Source: Pseudomonas sp. QTF5
GTDB lineage: Bacteria; Pseudomonadota; Gammaproteobacteria; Pseudomonadales; Pseudomonadaceae
Assembly (NCBI RefSeq): GCF_000512695.2
Contig: NZ_AZRW02000039.1
Span: forward strand, 1 to 58,405
Length of the DNA: 58,405 bases
Direction of reading: 5' to 3'
The translations under genes were made by a program, and so were the position numbers. This document shows positions 45,284 to 53,170 of this stretch, in pieces; the stretch's first letter is position 1; each line of letters opens with the position of its first letter. The notes under the pieces are model-generated. The model made no database searches. It saw nothing but the letters and a program-made list of their open reading frames with translations, and had not been told where the DNA came from.

Positions 45284-47863
45284 TTAGATCCGTGTCTTTA
45301 ATGTATAGAGCATTTCGAGTGCTCGACGCGGTGTCATGTCGTCCAGATCAAGTTTGGCCAGTTCATCCAGTACCGGATGCGGCAGGCTGGCGAACATGTC
45401 GCTCTGCTGCGGCGTGACCGGTTTGCCTTTGACCGGCTTCGGAACCTCATGAGGCAACGCTGTGGATTCCAGTCGGCTCAGATGTTCGCGAGCCCGCACG
45501 ATCACTTCGCTCGGCACACCGGCCAACTGAGCAACCGCCAGGCCATAGCTCTGGCTGGCAGGCCCAGGCAACACGTGGTGCAGGAACACGATGCGGTCAT
45601 TGTGTTCGGTGGCATTGAGGTGCACGTTGGCTACTAGTGGCTGGGCTTCCGGCAGCACTGTCAGCTCGAAATAGTGGGTAGCGAACAGTGTATAGGCCCG
45701 TAGGTACGCCAGACGCTCAGCGGCGGCCCAGGCCAGGGACAGACCGTCGAAGGTGCTGGTGCCGCGGCCGACTTCGTCCATCAGCACCAGGCTGCGTTCG
45801 GTGGCGTTGTGCAGGATGTTCGCGGTTTCGCTCATCTCAACCATGAAGGTCGAACGCCCGCCGGCCAAGTCATCGCTGGAACCGATCCGGGTGAAGATCC
45901 GGTCTACCAAAGACAATTCGCAACTGGCCGCCGGCACGAAACTGCCGATATGCGCCAGCAGCACAATCAATGCGGTCTGACGCATGTAGGTGGATTTACC
46001 ACCCATGTTCGGACCGGTGATCACCAGCATGCGGGTGTTGTCATCAAGGTTCAGGTCGTTGGCCACGAACGGCGTGGTGAGCACTTGCTCGACCACCGGG
46101 TGACGACCCTGGCTGATGCGCATGCACGGCTCGCTGACGAAACGCGGGCAGTTCAAGTCCAGATTCAACGCACGTTCGGCGAGGTTGCTCAGCACGTCCA
46201 GCTCGGCCAGTGCGGCGGCGGTGTCCTGCAATGGCGGCAATTGGCTGATCAAGTCTTCGAGCAGCGCTTCGTAGAGCATTTTCTCCCGGGCCAAGGCACG
46301 GCTCTTGGCCGACAGCGCCTTGTCTTCGAAGGCTTTCAATTCCGGGGTGATGAAGCGCTCGGCACCTTTGAGTGTCTGCCGGCGAATATAGTCCGCGGGC
46401 GCCGATTCAGCCTGCTTGCTCGGCAGCTCGATGAAGTAACCGTGAATGCGGTTGTAGCCGACCTTGAGGTTGGCCAGGCCGGTGCGGGCCTTTTCGCGGG
46501 CTTCGAGATCTATCAGGAATTGCCCGGCGTTTTCGCTCAGCGATTGCAGCTCATCGAGCTCGCTGTCGTAACCGGTTTTCAACACGCCGCCGTCACGGAT
46601 GACTGCGGGCGGGTTGTCGATGATGGCTTTTTCCAGCAACGCCGCCAGTTCCGGATAGGTGCTGGTGGTCGTCGCCAGTTGAATGATGTGTGGAGCGTCA
46701 AGTTCGGCCATCGCTACCTGCAACTCTGGCAGTGCGCCGAGGGCATCGCGCAGGCGCGCCAAGTCACGAGGACGGGCATTGCGCAGGCCGATCCGCGCGA
46801 GAATCCGCTCGATGTCACCGATTTCCTTGAGCTGCGGTTGCAGTTTTTCGAAGCGGTAACCGTCGAGCAGGCAGGTGATAGAGCTCTGGCGCGCCAGCAA
46901 TACGGTCAAATCCCGCAGCGGACGGTTCAACCAGCGAGTCAGCAGGCGGCTGCCCATCGCGGTCTGGCAGCGATCGACCACCGATTGCAAGGTGTTGTCG
47001 CGACCGCCGGCCAGGTTGGTATCCAGTTCCAGGTTGCGACGGCTCGCGCCATCCAGCACCACGGTGTCGTCCAGGCGTTCATGCCGCAGACTGCGCAAAT
47101 GCGGCAGGGCGGTGCGCTGGGTTTCCTTGGCATAGCTGAGCAGGCAACCGGCGGCGCCGATGGCCAAGGTCAAGTTCTCGCAGCCGAAACCTTTCAGGTC
47201 CTGGGTGGAAAACTGCTGGCAAAGACTTTTCAACGCCGAGTCGCGTTCGAAATCCCACGGCGCACGGCGACGAACCCCACGACGTTTTTCCGCTGGCAGA
47301 TCTTTCGGCCAGTCGTCCGGGATCATCAGCTCTACCGGATTGACCCGCTCCAGTTCCGCCAGCAGATTTTCCCAGCCTTTGATCTCCAGCACAGTGAAGT
47401 TGCCGCTGGTGATGTCCAGCACCGCCAGGCCGAACAGGCGCTCGTCACCCAGCACCGCCGCAATCAGGTTATCCCGGCGCTCATCCAGCAGCGCTTCATC
47501 GCTGACCGTGCCGGGGGTGATGATCCGCACCACCTGACGATCCACCGGGCCTTTGCTGGTGGCCGGGTCGCCGACCTGCTCACAGATCACCACCGACTCG
47601 CCGAGCTTCACCAGTTTCGCCAGGTAACCTTCCGCGGCGTGGTAAGGAATCCCACACATTGGAATCGCCTGACCTGCCGATTGCCCACGGGCGGTGAGGG
47701 TGATGTCCAGCAACTTGGCAGCCTTCTTCGCGTCTTCATAGAAGATCTCGTAGAAGTCGCCCATGCGGTAGAACATCAGCTGGTCAGGGTGCTGGTTTTT
47801 CAGGCGCCAATACTGCTGCATCATTGGCGTGTGAGAGGACAGATCGGAGAGCGCTTTATTCAT
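45284..47863 (-). CDS. mutS: DNA mismatch repair protein MutS
   Basis: MutS recognises mismatches and small loops and recruits MutL. The 859-residue protein has the mismatch-wedge motif FYRMGDFYEIFYEDA (about residues 28-42), the connector and lever domains, the Walker A motif GPNMGGKSTYMRQ (about 615) and Walker B region DEVGRGTSTFDGLSLAW. I start at ATG 47863 (MNKALSDLSSHTPMMQQY), dropping 28 in-frame upstream residues that are not conserved-looking. It is divergent from the repressor gene at 48063. Confidence 0.98.
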   Translation of the reverse strand: MNKALSDLSSHTPMMQQYWRLKNQHPDQLMFYRMGDFYEIFYEDAKKAAKLLDITLTARGQSAGQAIPMCGIPYHAAEGYLAKLVKLGESVVICEQVGDPATSKGPVDRQVVRIITPGTVSDEALLDERRDNLIAAVLGDERLFGLAVLDITSGNFTVLEIKGWENLLAELERVNPVELMIPDDWPKDLPAEKRRGVRRRAPWDFERDSALKSLCQQFSTQDLKGFGCENLTLAIGAAGCLLSYAKETQRTALPHLRSLRHERLDDTVVLDGASRRNLELDTNLAGGRDNTLQSVVDRCQTAMGSRLLTRWLNRPLRDLTVLLARQSSITCLLDGYRFEKLQPQLKEIGDIERILARIGLRNARPRDLARLRDALGALPELQVAMAELDAPHIIQLATTTSTYPELAALLEKAIIDNPPAVIRDGGVLKTGYDSELDELQSLSENAGQFLIDLEAREKARTGLANLKVGYNRIHGYFIELPSKQAESAPADYIRRQTLKGAERFITPELKAFEDKALSAKSRALAREKMLYEALLEDLISQLPPLQDTAAALAELDVLSNLAERALNLDLNCPRFVSEPCMRISQGRHPVVEQVLTTPFVANDLNLDDNTRMLVITGPNMGGKSTYMRQTALIVLLAHIGSFVPAASCELSLVDRIFTRIGSSDDLAGGRSTFMVEMSETANILHNATERSLVLMDEVGRGTSTFDGLSLAWAAAERLAYLRAYTLFATHYFELTVLPEAQPLVANVHLNATEHNDRIVFLHHVLPGPASQSYGLAVAQLAGVPSEVIVRAREHLSRLESTALPHEVPKPVKGKPVTPQQSDMFASLPHPVLDELAKLDLDDMTPRRALEMLYTLKTRI

Positions 47864-48002
47864 CGGATATAGGCAAATTCGTTGAAAGGTGTAGGGCAAA
47901 GGAGGGGCATCGGCCCGGCTTTTCCGCGATGGACGCAAGGTTACCATGGGCGGTCCGGCCTACGCTGGCATGAAAGCCTTGCAGAAGGTTTTCGTGATGC
48001 AT

Positions 48003-48085
48003 GCACGATTTATGCGTTATTTATGCAATTTGGCATTTGTTTTCCGAAAAAGATCAAGCACTATGCGCGTTATGCAAAAACGCAA
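48003..48085. promoter_or_regulatory. Repressor promoter region with TTTATGC direct repeats
   Basis: TTTATGCGTTA and TTTATGCAATT repeat with an 11-bp period around 48009-48030, one helical turn, in an AT-rich context before the repressor gene. GCGTT/AACGC form an inverted repeat over the start codon (about 48067-48083). These are plausible autoregulatory operators. Confidence 0.4.
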
Positions 48086-48806
48086 TGTTTCTACCGTATT
48101 AAGAGCGCTGCTCGACCAGCACGGGATCTCCCCCACGGAGCTTCACCGTCGCACTGGCGTGCCTCAATCCACTCTCTCGCGCATCCTCAGCGGGAAAATC
48201 GTCGATCCTTCGGATAAGCACATCTCGAAGATTGCCGAGTACTTCGGCGTGAGTACCGATCAATTGCGGGGGCGCGCGGATGTCGCGCCGGTCGCCGGCG
48301 TCGGGCGCGGTGAACTGCATTCGGAACTCAAGGACATAAGCCTGTGGGACGACGATACGCCAGTCGATGACGACGAGGTGTCGGTCCCGTTTCTTCGCGA
48401 GGTTGAATTGGCTGCTGGATCAGGAAGATTCGTCATCGAAGAGAGCGAGCGCTCTAGTCTGCGCTTTGGCAAGCGTAGTTTGCGCCACAACGGCGTGCAA
48501 TTCGACCAAGCCAAGTGTGTGACCGTGCGCGGCAACAGCATGTTGCCGGTGCTGCGCGATGGCGCCACCGTTGGGGTGAATGCCGGTAAATGCGGGATTG
48601 GCGACATCATCGACGGCGACCTGTACGCCATCAACCACAACGGCCAATTGCGGGTAAAACAGCTTTATCGCTTGCCATCCGGTATCCGCCTGCGCAGCTT
48701 CAATCGTGACGAGCATCCGGACGAGGACTACACCTTTCAGGAAATCCAGGAAGAACAGATTGTCATCCTCGGTCATGTCTTCTGGTGGGGAATGTACGCC
48801 CGCTAA
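48063..48806 (+). CDS. prtR: PrtR-like phage/tailocin repressor with S24 peptidase
   Basis: This 247-residue repressor combines an XRE HTH (GISPTELHRRTGVPQSTLSRI, about 21-41) and a LexA/CI-type S24 peptidase. The dyad is intact, Ser159 in VRGNSMLP and Lys199 in LRVKQL, as is an Ala78-Gly79 bond in APVAGVG that could be the self-cleavage site. It should therefore still respond to RecA. In P. fluorescens strains a PrtR-type repressor controls tailocin genes at exactly this mutS-cinA site. Starts at 48063 or 48072 are both possible; longer starts are unlikely. Most target genes are missing here (see holin). Confidence 0.85.
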   Translation: MRVMQKRNVSTVLRALLDQHGISPTELHRRTGVPQSTLSRILSGKIVDPSDKHISKIAEYFGVSTDQLRGRADVAPVAGVGRGELHSELKDISLWDDDTPVDDDEVSVPFLREVELAAGSGRFVIEESERSSLRFGKRSLRHNGVQFDQAKCVTVRGNSMLPVLRDGATVGVNAGKCGIGDIIDGDLYAINHNGQLRVKQLYRLPSGIRLRSFNRDEHPDEDYTFQEIQEEQIVILGHVFWWGMYAR

Positions 48807-48838
48807 CATCCCCGCTGTCAGATAAAACCTGCTATCCG

Positions 48839-49022
48839 GCGCAATGCTGTCCACTTAAACGCGACTCTTCAATCATGCCTGCCTTTGTGGCGAGCGAGCT
48901 TGCTCGTGCTGGGGTTGCGCAGCGGCCCGATTTTTGTGAGTGCTACGCACTCAAGCGGGAGCAAGCTCCCTTGCCACAGGTTTCTCACGGACTCAACACT
49001 CCTTAAGTGAACAGCATTGCGC
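48839..49022. repeat. 184-bp element with 20-bp terminal inverted repeats (MITE-like)
   Basis: GCGCAATGCTGTCCACTTAA at 48839-48858 is matched by its inverted copy at 49003-49022 with one mismatch. Inside are two facing REP-like arms (GGCGAGCGAGCTTGCTCG near 48889 and GGGAGCAAGCTCCCTTGCC near 48957). No transposase is present. The structure suggests a non-autonomous mobile element carrying or built around a REP pair. No clear target duplication is visible. Confidence 0.65.
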
Positions 49023-49029
49023 TACCCGA

Positions 49030-49045
49030 CGGGTTTCGAAAACCG
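49030..49045. promoter_or_regulatory. Near-palindrome upstream of the holin promoter
   Basis: CGGGTTTCGAAAACCG is a 16-bp near-perfect palindrome lying between the inverted-repeat element and the holin promoter. It could be a protein site, but there is no second copy to support this. Confidence 0.25.
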
Positions 49046-49107
49046 ACCTGATGCCCTTTGTCTACCGAGCGCTCAATGCGTTTGTGCATCTCATTTGCCT
49101 AAAATAA

Positions 49108-49149
49108 ATGCATTGATGCATTGACTGTATATGCATTAATGCATATTCT
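49108..49149 (+). promoter_or_regulatory. Holin promoter overlapped by two ATGCAT palindromes
   Basis: TTGACT (49121-49126), a 17-bp spacer and TATTCT (49144-49149) form a good sigma-70 promoter. ATGCATTGATGCAT (49108-49121) ends at the -35 box and the perfect palindrome ATGCATTAATGCAT (49131-49144) fills the spacer up to the -10. The centres are 23 bp apart, about two turns, as expected for paired repressor operators. The nearby repressor is the obvious candidate ligand. Confidence 0.65.
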
Positions 49150-49297
49150 TTGTCCCAAGCCGTTCAACAAAGGGCTGTCGGCCAGGAAAGGCGCAGGACC
49201 ACTTTACTGAAAAGCCTGGGTAACCCTTTTTGGAATGCCTACTGCAAGAGACACCGTTTGAACCCAACACACTTCACTCACCTCCGGGAGGCGCGAC

Positions 49298-49648
49298 ATG
49301 GCAAACGAGCAGCAAGCGTTGCTGGACATGCCGATCTGGCTGGGCATCGGTCTCGCCCTGGTGGGCGGGGTATCCGGCGAAATGTGGCGCGCCGACAAGG
49401 AGGGCGCTCGGGGCTGGTCGCTGTTGCGGCGCCTGGCACTGCGTTCCGGAGCCTGCATGATCTGCGGGATCTCGGCCATCATGCTGCTATACGCCGCCGG
49501 CGTGTCGATCTGGGCCGCAGGCGCCTTCGGCTGCCTGACGGCAATGGCCGGGGCGGACGTGGCCATCGGGCTTTATGAGCGCTGGGCCGCCAAGCGGATT
49601 GGCGTTTGCGAAGTGCCACCGCGCGATTCTCGTCCCGATCAACGGTGA
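49298..49648 (+). CDS. Orphan phage/tailocin holin
   Basis: This 116-residue protein has three hydrophobic segments (about 12-28, 52-68 and 70-91) and a polar C-terminal tail. It has a strong GGGAGG ribosome site. Small proteins of this type are the first gene after prtR in P. fluorescens R-tailocin clusters, where they act as the holin that lets the endolysin reach the peptidoglycan. Here no lysozyme, tail or baseplate gene follows, only a fragment of a possible spanin and then cinA. Function in isolation is uncertain; class assignment rests on topology and position. Confidence 0.75.
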   Translation: MANEQQALLDMPIWLGIGLALVGGVSGEMWRADKEGARGWSLLRRLALRSGACMICGISAIMLLYAAGVSIWAAGAFGCLTAMAGADVAIGLYERWAAKRIGVCEVPPRDSRPDQR

Positions 49649-49692
49649 AGCGGTGTCGCTGATCTTCGCGTTGCTATCAGGGAGGCCATTAA

Positions 49693-49812
49693 TGCCTGCC
49701 ATCATCGGAAAAAACCGATGCTCAACGAATTATCGCCATCACCGCCGCAGGCGATAGCGGACTGATTGCTCTGCAGGCCTGTCAGGTCTATGTCAGAGCC
49801 CTCACTCGCTAA
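49693..49812 (+). pseudogene. C-terminal fragment of a probable i-spanin (Rz-like)
   Basis: After an in-frame stop at 49690, about 38 codons remain open to the TAA at 49810: the reading includes RIIAITAAGDSGLIALQACQ and VYVRALTR. This resembles the conserved C-terminal end of Pseudomonas prophage Rz-type lysis proteins. It has no proper start or ribosome site and lies immediately before cinA, where the distal end of a tailocin cluster would be. I regard it as a deletion remnant; the match is from memory and moderate. Confidence 0.5.
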
Positions 49813-49892
49813 CATTTTGATCGATCCTGAACCTTGCAAGCGCGATCCGCTCGTGTACGGTAGGCCTCATTCCGCTCGATCAGGAGAGAGCC

Positions 49893-50393
49893 GTGAAAGA
49901 TATCACTCAGCTGGCCGCTGAACTTGGCAGACGCTTGCAGGTTCTCAATGCTCACGTCACCACCGCCGAATCCTGCACTGGTGGTGGGATAGCCGAGGCG
50001 ATCACCCGCATTCCTGGCAGTTCGGCGTGGTTTGAGGCCGGTTATGTCACTTACTCCAACCGCCAGAAAACCCGGCAACTGGATGTCCCGGCCGAGTTGT
50101 TTCCAAACGTCGGGGCGGTCAGTCGCGAGGTGGTCGAGGCCATGGTCCGCGGCGCGCAGGAAAAAAGCCGGGCGCGTTTTGCCGTGGCGGTGAGCGGTGT
50201 AGCCGGGCCGGACGGCGGTTCGCCGGCCAAGCCGGTGGGCACTGTGTGGCTGGCCTGGGGCGTCGGCGAGCAGGTGTTCAGCGAGGTGCAGTACTTTGCC
50301 GGTAACCGTGACGAGGTCCGCCGACAAACGGTGAAGGCCGCGCTAGAGGGGCTGCTGCGGCATGCCGCTGGAGAAATCTCAAATCAGGGGTAG
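49893..50393 (+). CDS. pncC: Nicotinamide-nucleotide amidase (CinA C-terminal domain)
   Basis: PncC hydrolyses nicotinamide mononucleotide to nicotinate mononucleotide in NAD recycling. The 166-residue protein is the stand-alone CinA-C domain, with the conserved TAESCTGGGIAEAIT, PGSSAWFEAGYVTYSN and SGVAGPDGGSPAKPVGTVW segments. The start is GTG with CAGGAGAG upstream. It is often named cinA in pseudomonads, where it lies just before recA. It marks the right boundary of the tailocin insertion site. Confidence 0.93.
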   Translation: MKDITQLAAELGRRLQVLNAHVTTAESCTGGGIAEAITRIPGSSAWFEAGYVTYSNRQKTRQLDVPAELFPNVGAVSREVVEAMVRGAQEKSRARFAVAVSGVAGPDGGSPAKPVGTVWLAWGVGEQVFSEVQYFAGNRDEVRRQTVKAALEGLLRHAAGEISNQG

Positions 50394-50420
50394 GCGATCC
50401 TGAAACGCTGTGGAATAATA

Positions 50421-50436
50421 CTGGCTACTTATACAG
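50421..50436 (+). promoter_or_regulatory. LexA (SOS) box of recA
   Basis: CTGGCTACTTATACAG fits CTG-N10-CAG, the gamma-proteobacterial LexA site, 41 bp upstream of the recA ATG. It implies DNA-damage induction of recA and probably recX. Confidence 0.85.
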
Positions 50437-50476
50437 GTGTTGGCCGTCAGGCCTTATTGATTACGTGAGGACTTTA

Positions 50477-51529
50477 ATGGACGACAACAAGAAGAAAGCC
50501 TTGGCTGCGGCCCTGGGTCAGATCGAACGTCAATTCGGCAAGGGTGCCGTAATGCGTATGGGCGATCAGGACCGTCAGGCGATCCCGGCCATTTCCACTG
50601 GCTCTCTGGGTCTGGACATCGCTCTCGGCATTGGCGGTCTGCCAAAAGGCCGTATCGTTGAGATCTACGGTCCTGAATCCTCCGGTAAAACCACCCTGAC
50701 ACTGTCGGTGATCGCCCAGGCTCAAAAAGCCGGCGCGACCTGCGCATTCGTCGACGCCGAACACGCCCTCGACCCTGAGTACGCCGGCAAACTGGGCGTC
50801 AACGTCGACGACCTGCTGGTTTCCCAGCCGGACACCGGCGAGCAAGCCCTGGAAATCACCGACATGCTGGTGCGTTCCAACGCGGTTGACGTGATCATCG
50901 TCGACTCCGTGGCGGCTCTGGTGCCGAAGGCTGAAATCGAAGGCGAAATGGGTGACATGCACGTGGGCCTGCAAGCCCGTCTGATGTCCCAGGCGCTGCG
51001 TAAAATCACCGGTAACATCAAGAACGCCAACTGCCTGGTGATCTTCATCAACCAGATCCGCATGAAGATCGGTGTGATGTTCGGCAGCCCGGAAACCACC
51101 ACCGGTGGTAACGCGCTGAAGTTCTACGCATCGGTGCGTCTGGACATTCGCCGTACTGGTGCGGTGAAAGAAGGTGATGAAGTCGTCGGTAGCGAAACAC
51201 GCGTCAAAGTCGTTAAGAACAAAGTGGCTTCGCCGTTCCGTCAGGCTGAGTTCCAGATTCTTTACGGTAAGGGCATCTATCTCAACGGTGAGATGATTGA
51301 CCTGGGTGTTCTGCACGGTTTCGTCGAGAAGTCCGGCGCCTGGTACGCCTACAACGGCACCAAGATCGGTCAGGGCAAGGCTAACTCGGCCAAGTTCCTT
51401 GCAGACAATCCGGAAATCGCCGCGACGCTTGAGAAGCAACTGCGCGACAAGTTGCTGACCCCAGCGCCGGACGTCAAAGCATCGCCGGTCAAAGAGACGG
51501 CTGATGACCTGGCTGACGCTGATATCTGA
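50477..51529 (+). CDS. recA: RecA recombinase
   Basis: RecA forms filaments on single-stranded DNA, drives strand exchange and triggers self-cleavage of LexA and phage repressors, including, by inference, the S24 repressor 2 kb upstream. The 350-residue protein begins MDDNKKKALAAALGQIERQFGKG, with Walker A GPESSGKTTLTL and L2-loop region GSPETTTGGNALKF. I use ATG 50477, preceded by GTGAGGA, not an ATG-less longer frame. A LexA box lies upstream and recX follows by eight bases. Confidence 0.99.
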   Translation: MDDNKKKALAAALGQIERQFGKGAVMRMGDQDRQAIPAISTGSLGLDIALGIGGLPKGRIVEIYGPESSGKTTLTLSVIAQAQKAGATCAFVDAEHALDPEYAGKLGVNVDDLLVSQPDTGEQALEITDMLVRSNAVDVIIVDSVAALVPKAEIEGEMGDMHVGLQARLMSQALRKITGNIKNANCLVIFINQIRMKIGVMFGSPETTTGGNALKFYASVRLDIRRTGAVKEGDEVVGSETRVKVVKNKVASPFRQAEFQILYGKGIYLNGEMIDLGVLHGFVEKSGAWYAYNGTKIGQGKANSAKFLADNPEIAATLEKQLRDKLLTPAPDVKASPVKETADDLADADI

Positions 51530-51537
51530 TTGCTCCG

Positions 51538-52008
51538 ATGACGACCGCCGTACTCGATACACTCGTCGCGGTGCGGCGAACCGCAATGGACCTGCTCGCG
51601 CGACGCGAGCACGGTCGAGTCGAGCTGACGCGTAAACTGCGTCAGCGCGGCGCCCTCCCTGAAATGATCGACGCAGCACTCGACCGCTTGACGGAAGAGG
51701 GCCTGTTGTCCGAATCCCGTTACCTCGAAAGCTTCGTTTCCTACCGTGCCCGTTCCGGTTATGGCCCTATGCGTATTCGCGAAGAGTTAAGCCAGCGCGG
51801 CCTGCAACGTGCCGACATCGAACTCGCCTTGCGCGAGAGCGGTATCAACTGGCAGGGGCAGCTGGAAGATACCTGGCGGCGCAAATTTGCTGGTCACCTA
51901 CCGATAGACACTCGGGAACGTGCAAAACAGGGCAGGTTCCTGAGTTATCGGGGATATTCCATGGAAATGATCAGCCACTTGTTCAGCGGCCGAGGGATGG
52001 ACGATTAA
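51538..52008 (+). CDS. recX: Regulatory protein RecX
   Basis: RecX caps and shortens RecA filaments, limiting recombination and SOS. The 156-residue protein is a chain of three-helix repeats with the conserved LARREHGRVELTRKLRQRG at the N-terminus and GYGPMRIREELSQRG in the middle. It starts eight bases after recA and is probably made by readthrough from the SOS promoter. A strong bidirectional terminator follows. Confidence 0.96.
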   Translation: MTTAVLDTLVAVRRTAMDLLARREHGRVELTRKLRQRGALPEMIDAALDRLTEEGLLSESRYLESFVSYRARSGYGPMRIREELSQRGLQRADIELALRESGINWQGQLEDTWRRKFAGHLPIDTRERAKQGRFLSYRGYSMEMISHLFSGRGMDD

Positions 52009-52010
52009 AT

Positions 52011-52048
52011 AAAACGGCCCGCTATTTCGATAGCGGGCCGTTTTTTTT
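52011..52048. terminator. Bidirectional terminator between recX and the LOG gene
   Basis: A perfect 14-bp stem (AAAACGGCCCGCTA with its complement) around the loop TTTCGA is followed by T8 on the plus strand and by TTTTATTTA on the minus strand. It serves both convergent genes. Confidence 0.92.
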
Positions 52049-52051
52049 GCC

Positions 52052-53170
52052 TTACGTCACCTTGAACGGCTCACGCGCGCGTTGTTTCGCCTGGGGTTTG
52101 GATTGGGCCCAGTTTTCCGGCAGGTTGATGTAATCCACCAACTCCCGCAGACGGCCATGATCACGGGCATTGAAAGTGAAGGCCAGTCGCGCCAGATGGC
52201 TGAACTGTGGTTCGTCGTGTTCCTCACCGCTGTAGGCGTGCTGATGGAAATGATCGCTCAGGCACAGGTCGGCGAATGCCTCCTGCATGTGTTCGAGCGC
52301 CCGGTCGCTGAGTTTGTGGTTCATGCGAATCACGAACTGATGCTTGAGCCAGCGGCTGGAGTGGAAGTTGCTGTAGAACTGATTGATCTGCTCCACTGCC
52401 TCTTCGGCACTGTAGACCAGGCTCAACAGCTTCATGTCGGTCGGCAGGATGTAAAGATTTTCCTCCAGTTGATGGTGAATGAAGTCCAGCGCGCCTTGCC
52501 AGAACCTGCCGCCTGGCGCATCCAGTAGCACCACGGGCACCAATGGGCTTTTGCCGGTCTGAATCAGAGTCAGCACTTCCAGCGCTTCATCCAGCGTACC
52601 GAAACCGCCTGGGCACAGCACCAGCGCATCGGCCTCCTTGACGAAGAACAGCTTGCGGGTAAAGAAAAAGTGAAAGGGCAGCAGGTTTCCGGTGCCATTG
52701 ACCGTGGGATTGGCATGCTGCTCGAAGGGCAGGGTGATATTGAATCCCAGGCTGTGTTCCAGGCCGGCACCTTCGTGGGCCGCCGCCATGATGCCGCCGC
52801 CGGCACCGGTGATGACCATCATGTCCGAGCGCGCCAGGGCGGCGCCAAGCTCTCGGGCCAAACCATACAGTGGGTGTTCTATCGGCGTGCGGGCCGAGCC
52901 GAAAACGGTGACTTTGCGTCGCCCCTTGAACTGCTCGAGCACCCGGAAGGCATGCTCGAGTTCGCGCAGGGCTTGCAGGGTAATCTTGGCATTCCAGCGG
53001 TTGTGATCTTCCTGGGCCATGCGCAGCACAGTCAGGATCATGTCGCGGTAAATCGGGATGTTAGGGCTGTTGGGTGAAACCAGGTTGAGTTGTTCTTCGA
53101 CCTTGCTGGTGAGGTCGTGGCCGCTTTCTTGAAAATGACGGCTCAGGAGGTCATTCGGTTGGTAAGGCAT
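52052..53170 (-). CDS. LOG-family (TIGR00730-like) Rossmann protein
   Basis: The central part of this 372-residue protein has the LOG signature: GSARTP (about 91), ITGAGGGIMAAAHEGA (about 119-134) and CPGGFGTLDEAL (about 185), the PGGxGTxxE motif that binds the nucleotide phosphate. Family members are phosphoribohydrolases acting on AMP-like nucleotides (cytokinin-activating LOG, PpnN). The extra N- and C-terminal regions, each about 90-110 residues, make it longer than LOG and shorter than PpnN. The substrate cannot be deduced. It shares a terminator with recX but is otherwise isolated. Confidence 0.8.
   Translation of the reverse strand: MPYQPNDLLSRHFQESGHDLTSKVEEQLNLVSPNSPNIPIYRDMILTVLRMAQEDHNRWNAKITLQALRELEHAFRVLEQFKGRRKVTVFGSARTPIEHPLYGLARELGAALARSDMMVITGAGGGIMAAAHEGAGLEHSLGFNITLPFEQHANPTVNGTGNLLPFHFFFTRKLFFVKEADALVLCPGGFGTLDEALEVLTLIQTGKSPLVPVVLLDAPGGRFWQGALDFIHHQLEENLYILPTDMKLLSLVYSAEEAVEQINQFYSNFHSSRWLKHQFVIRMNHKLSDRALEHMQEAFADLCLSDHFHQHAYSGEEHDEPQFSHLARLAFTFNARDHGRLRELVDYINLPENWAQSKPQAKQRAREPFKVT

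Noticed and set aside
45809..47872. 687-codon open frame on the plus strand opposite mutS
   Set aside because: It is fully antisense to mutS, whose motifs are complete; long antisense frames are common in GC-rich pseudomonad genes. No recognisable domain or ribosome site.
49120..49150. LexA box at the holin promoter
   Set aside because: CTGTATAT begins like an SOS half-site, but the second half (CAG at N10) is absent; the palindromes fit a phage-type repressor better.
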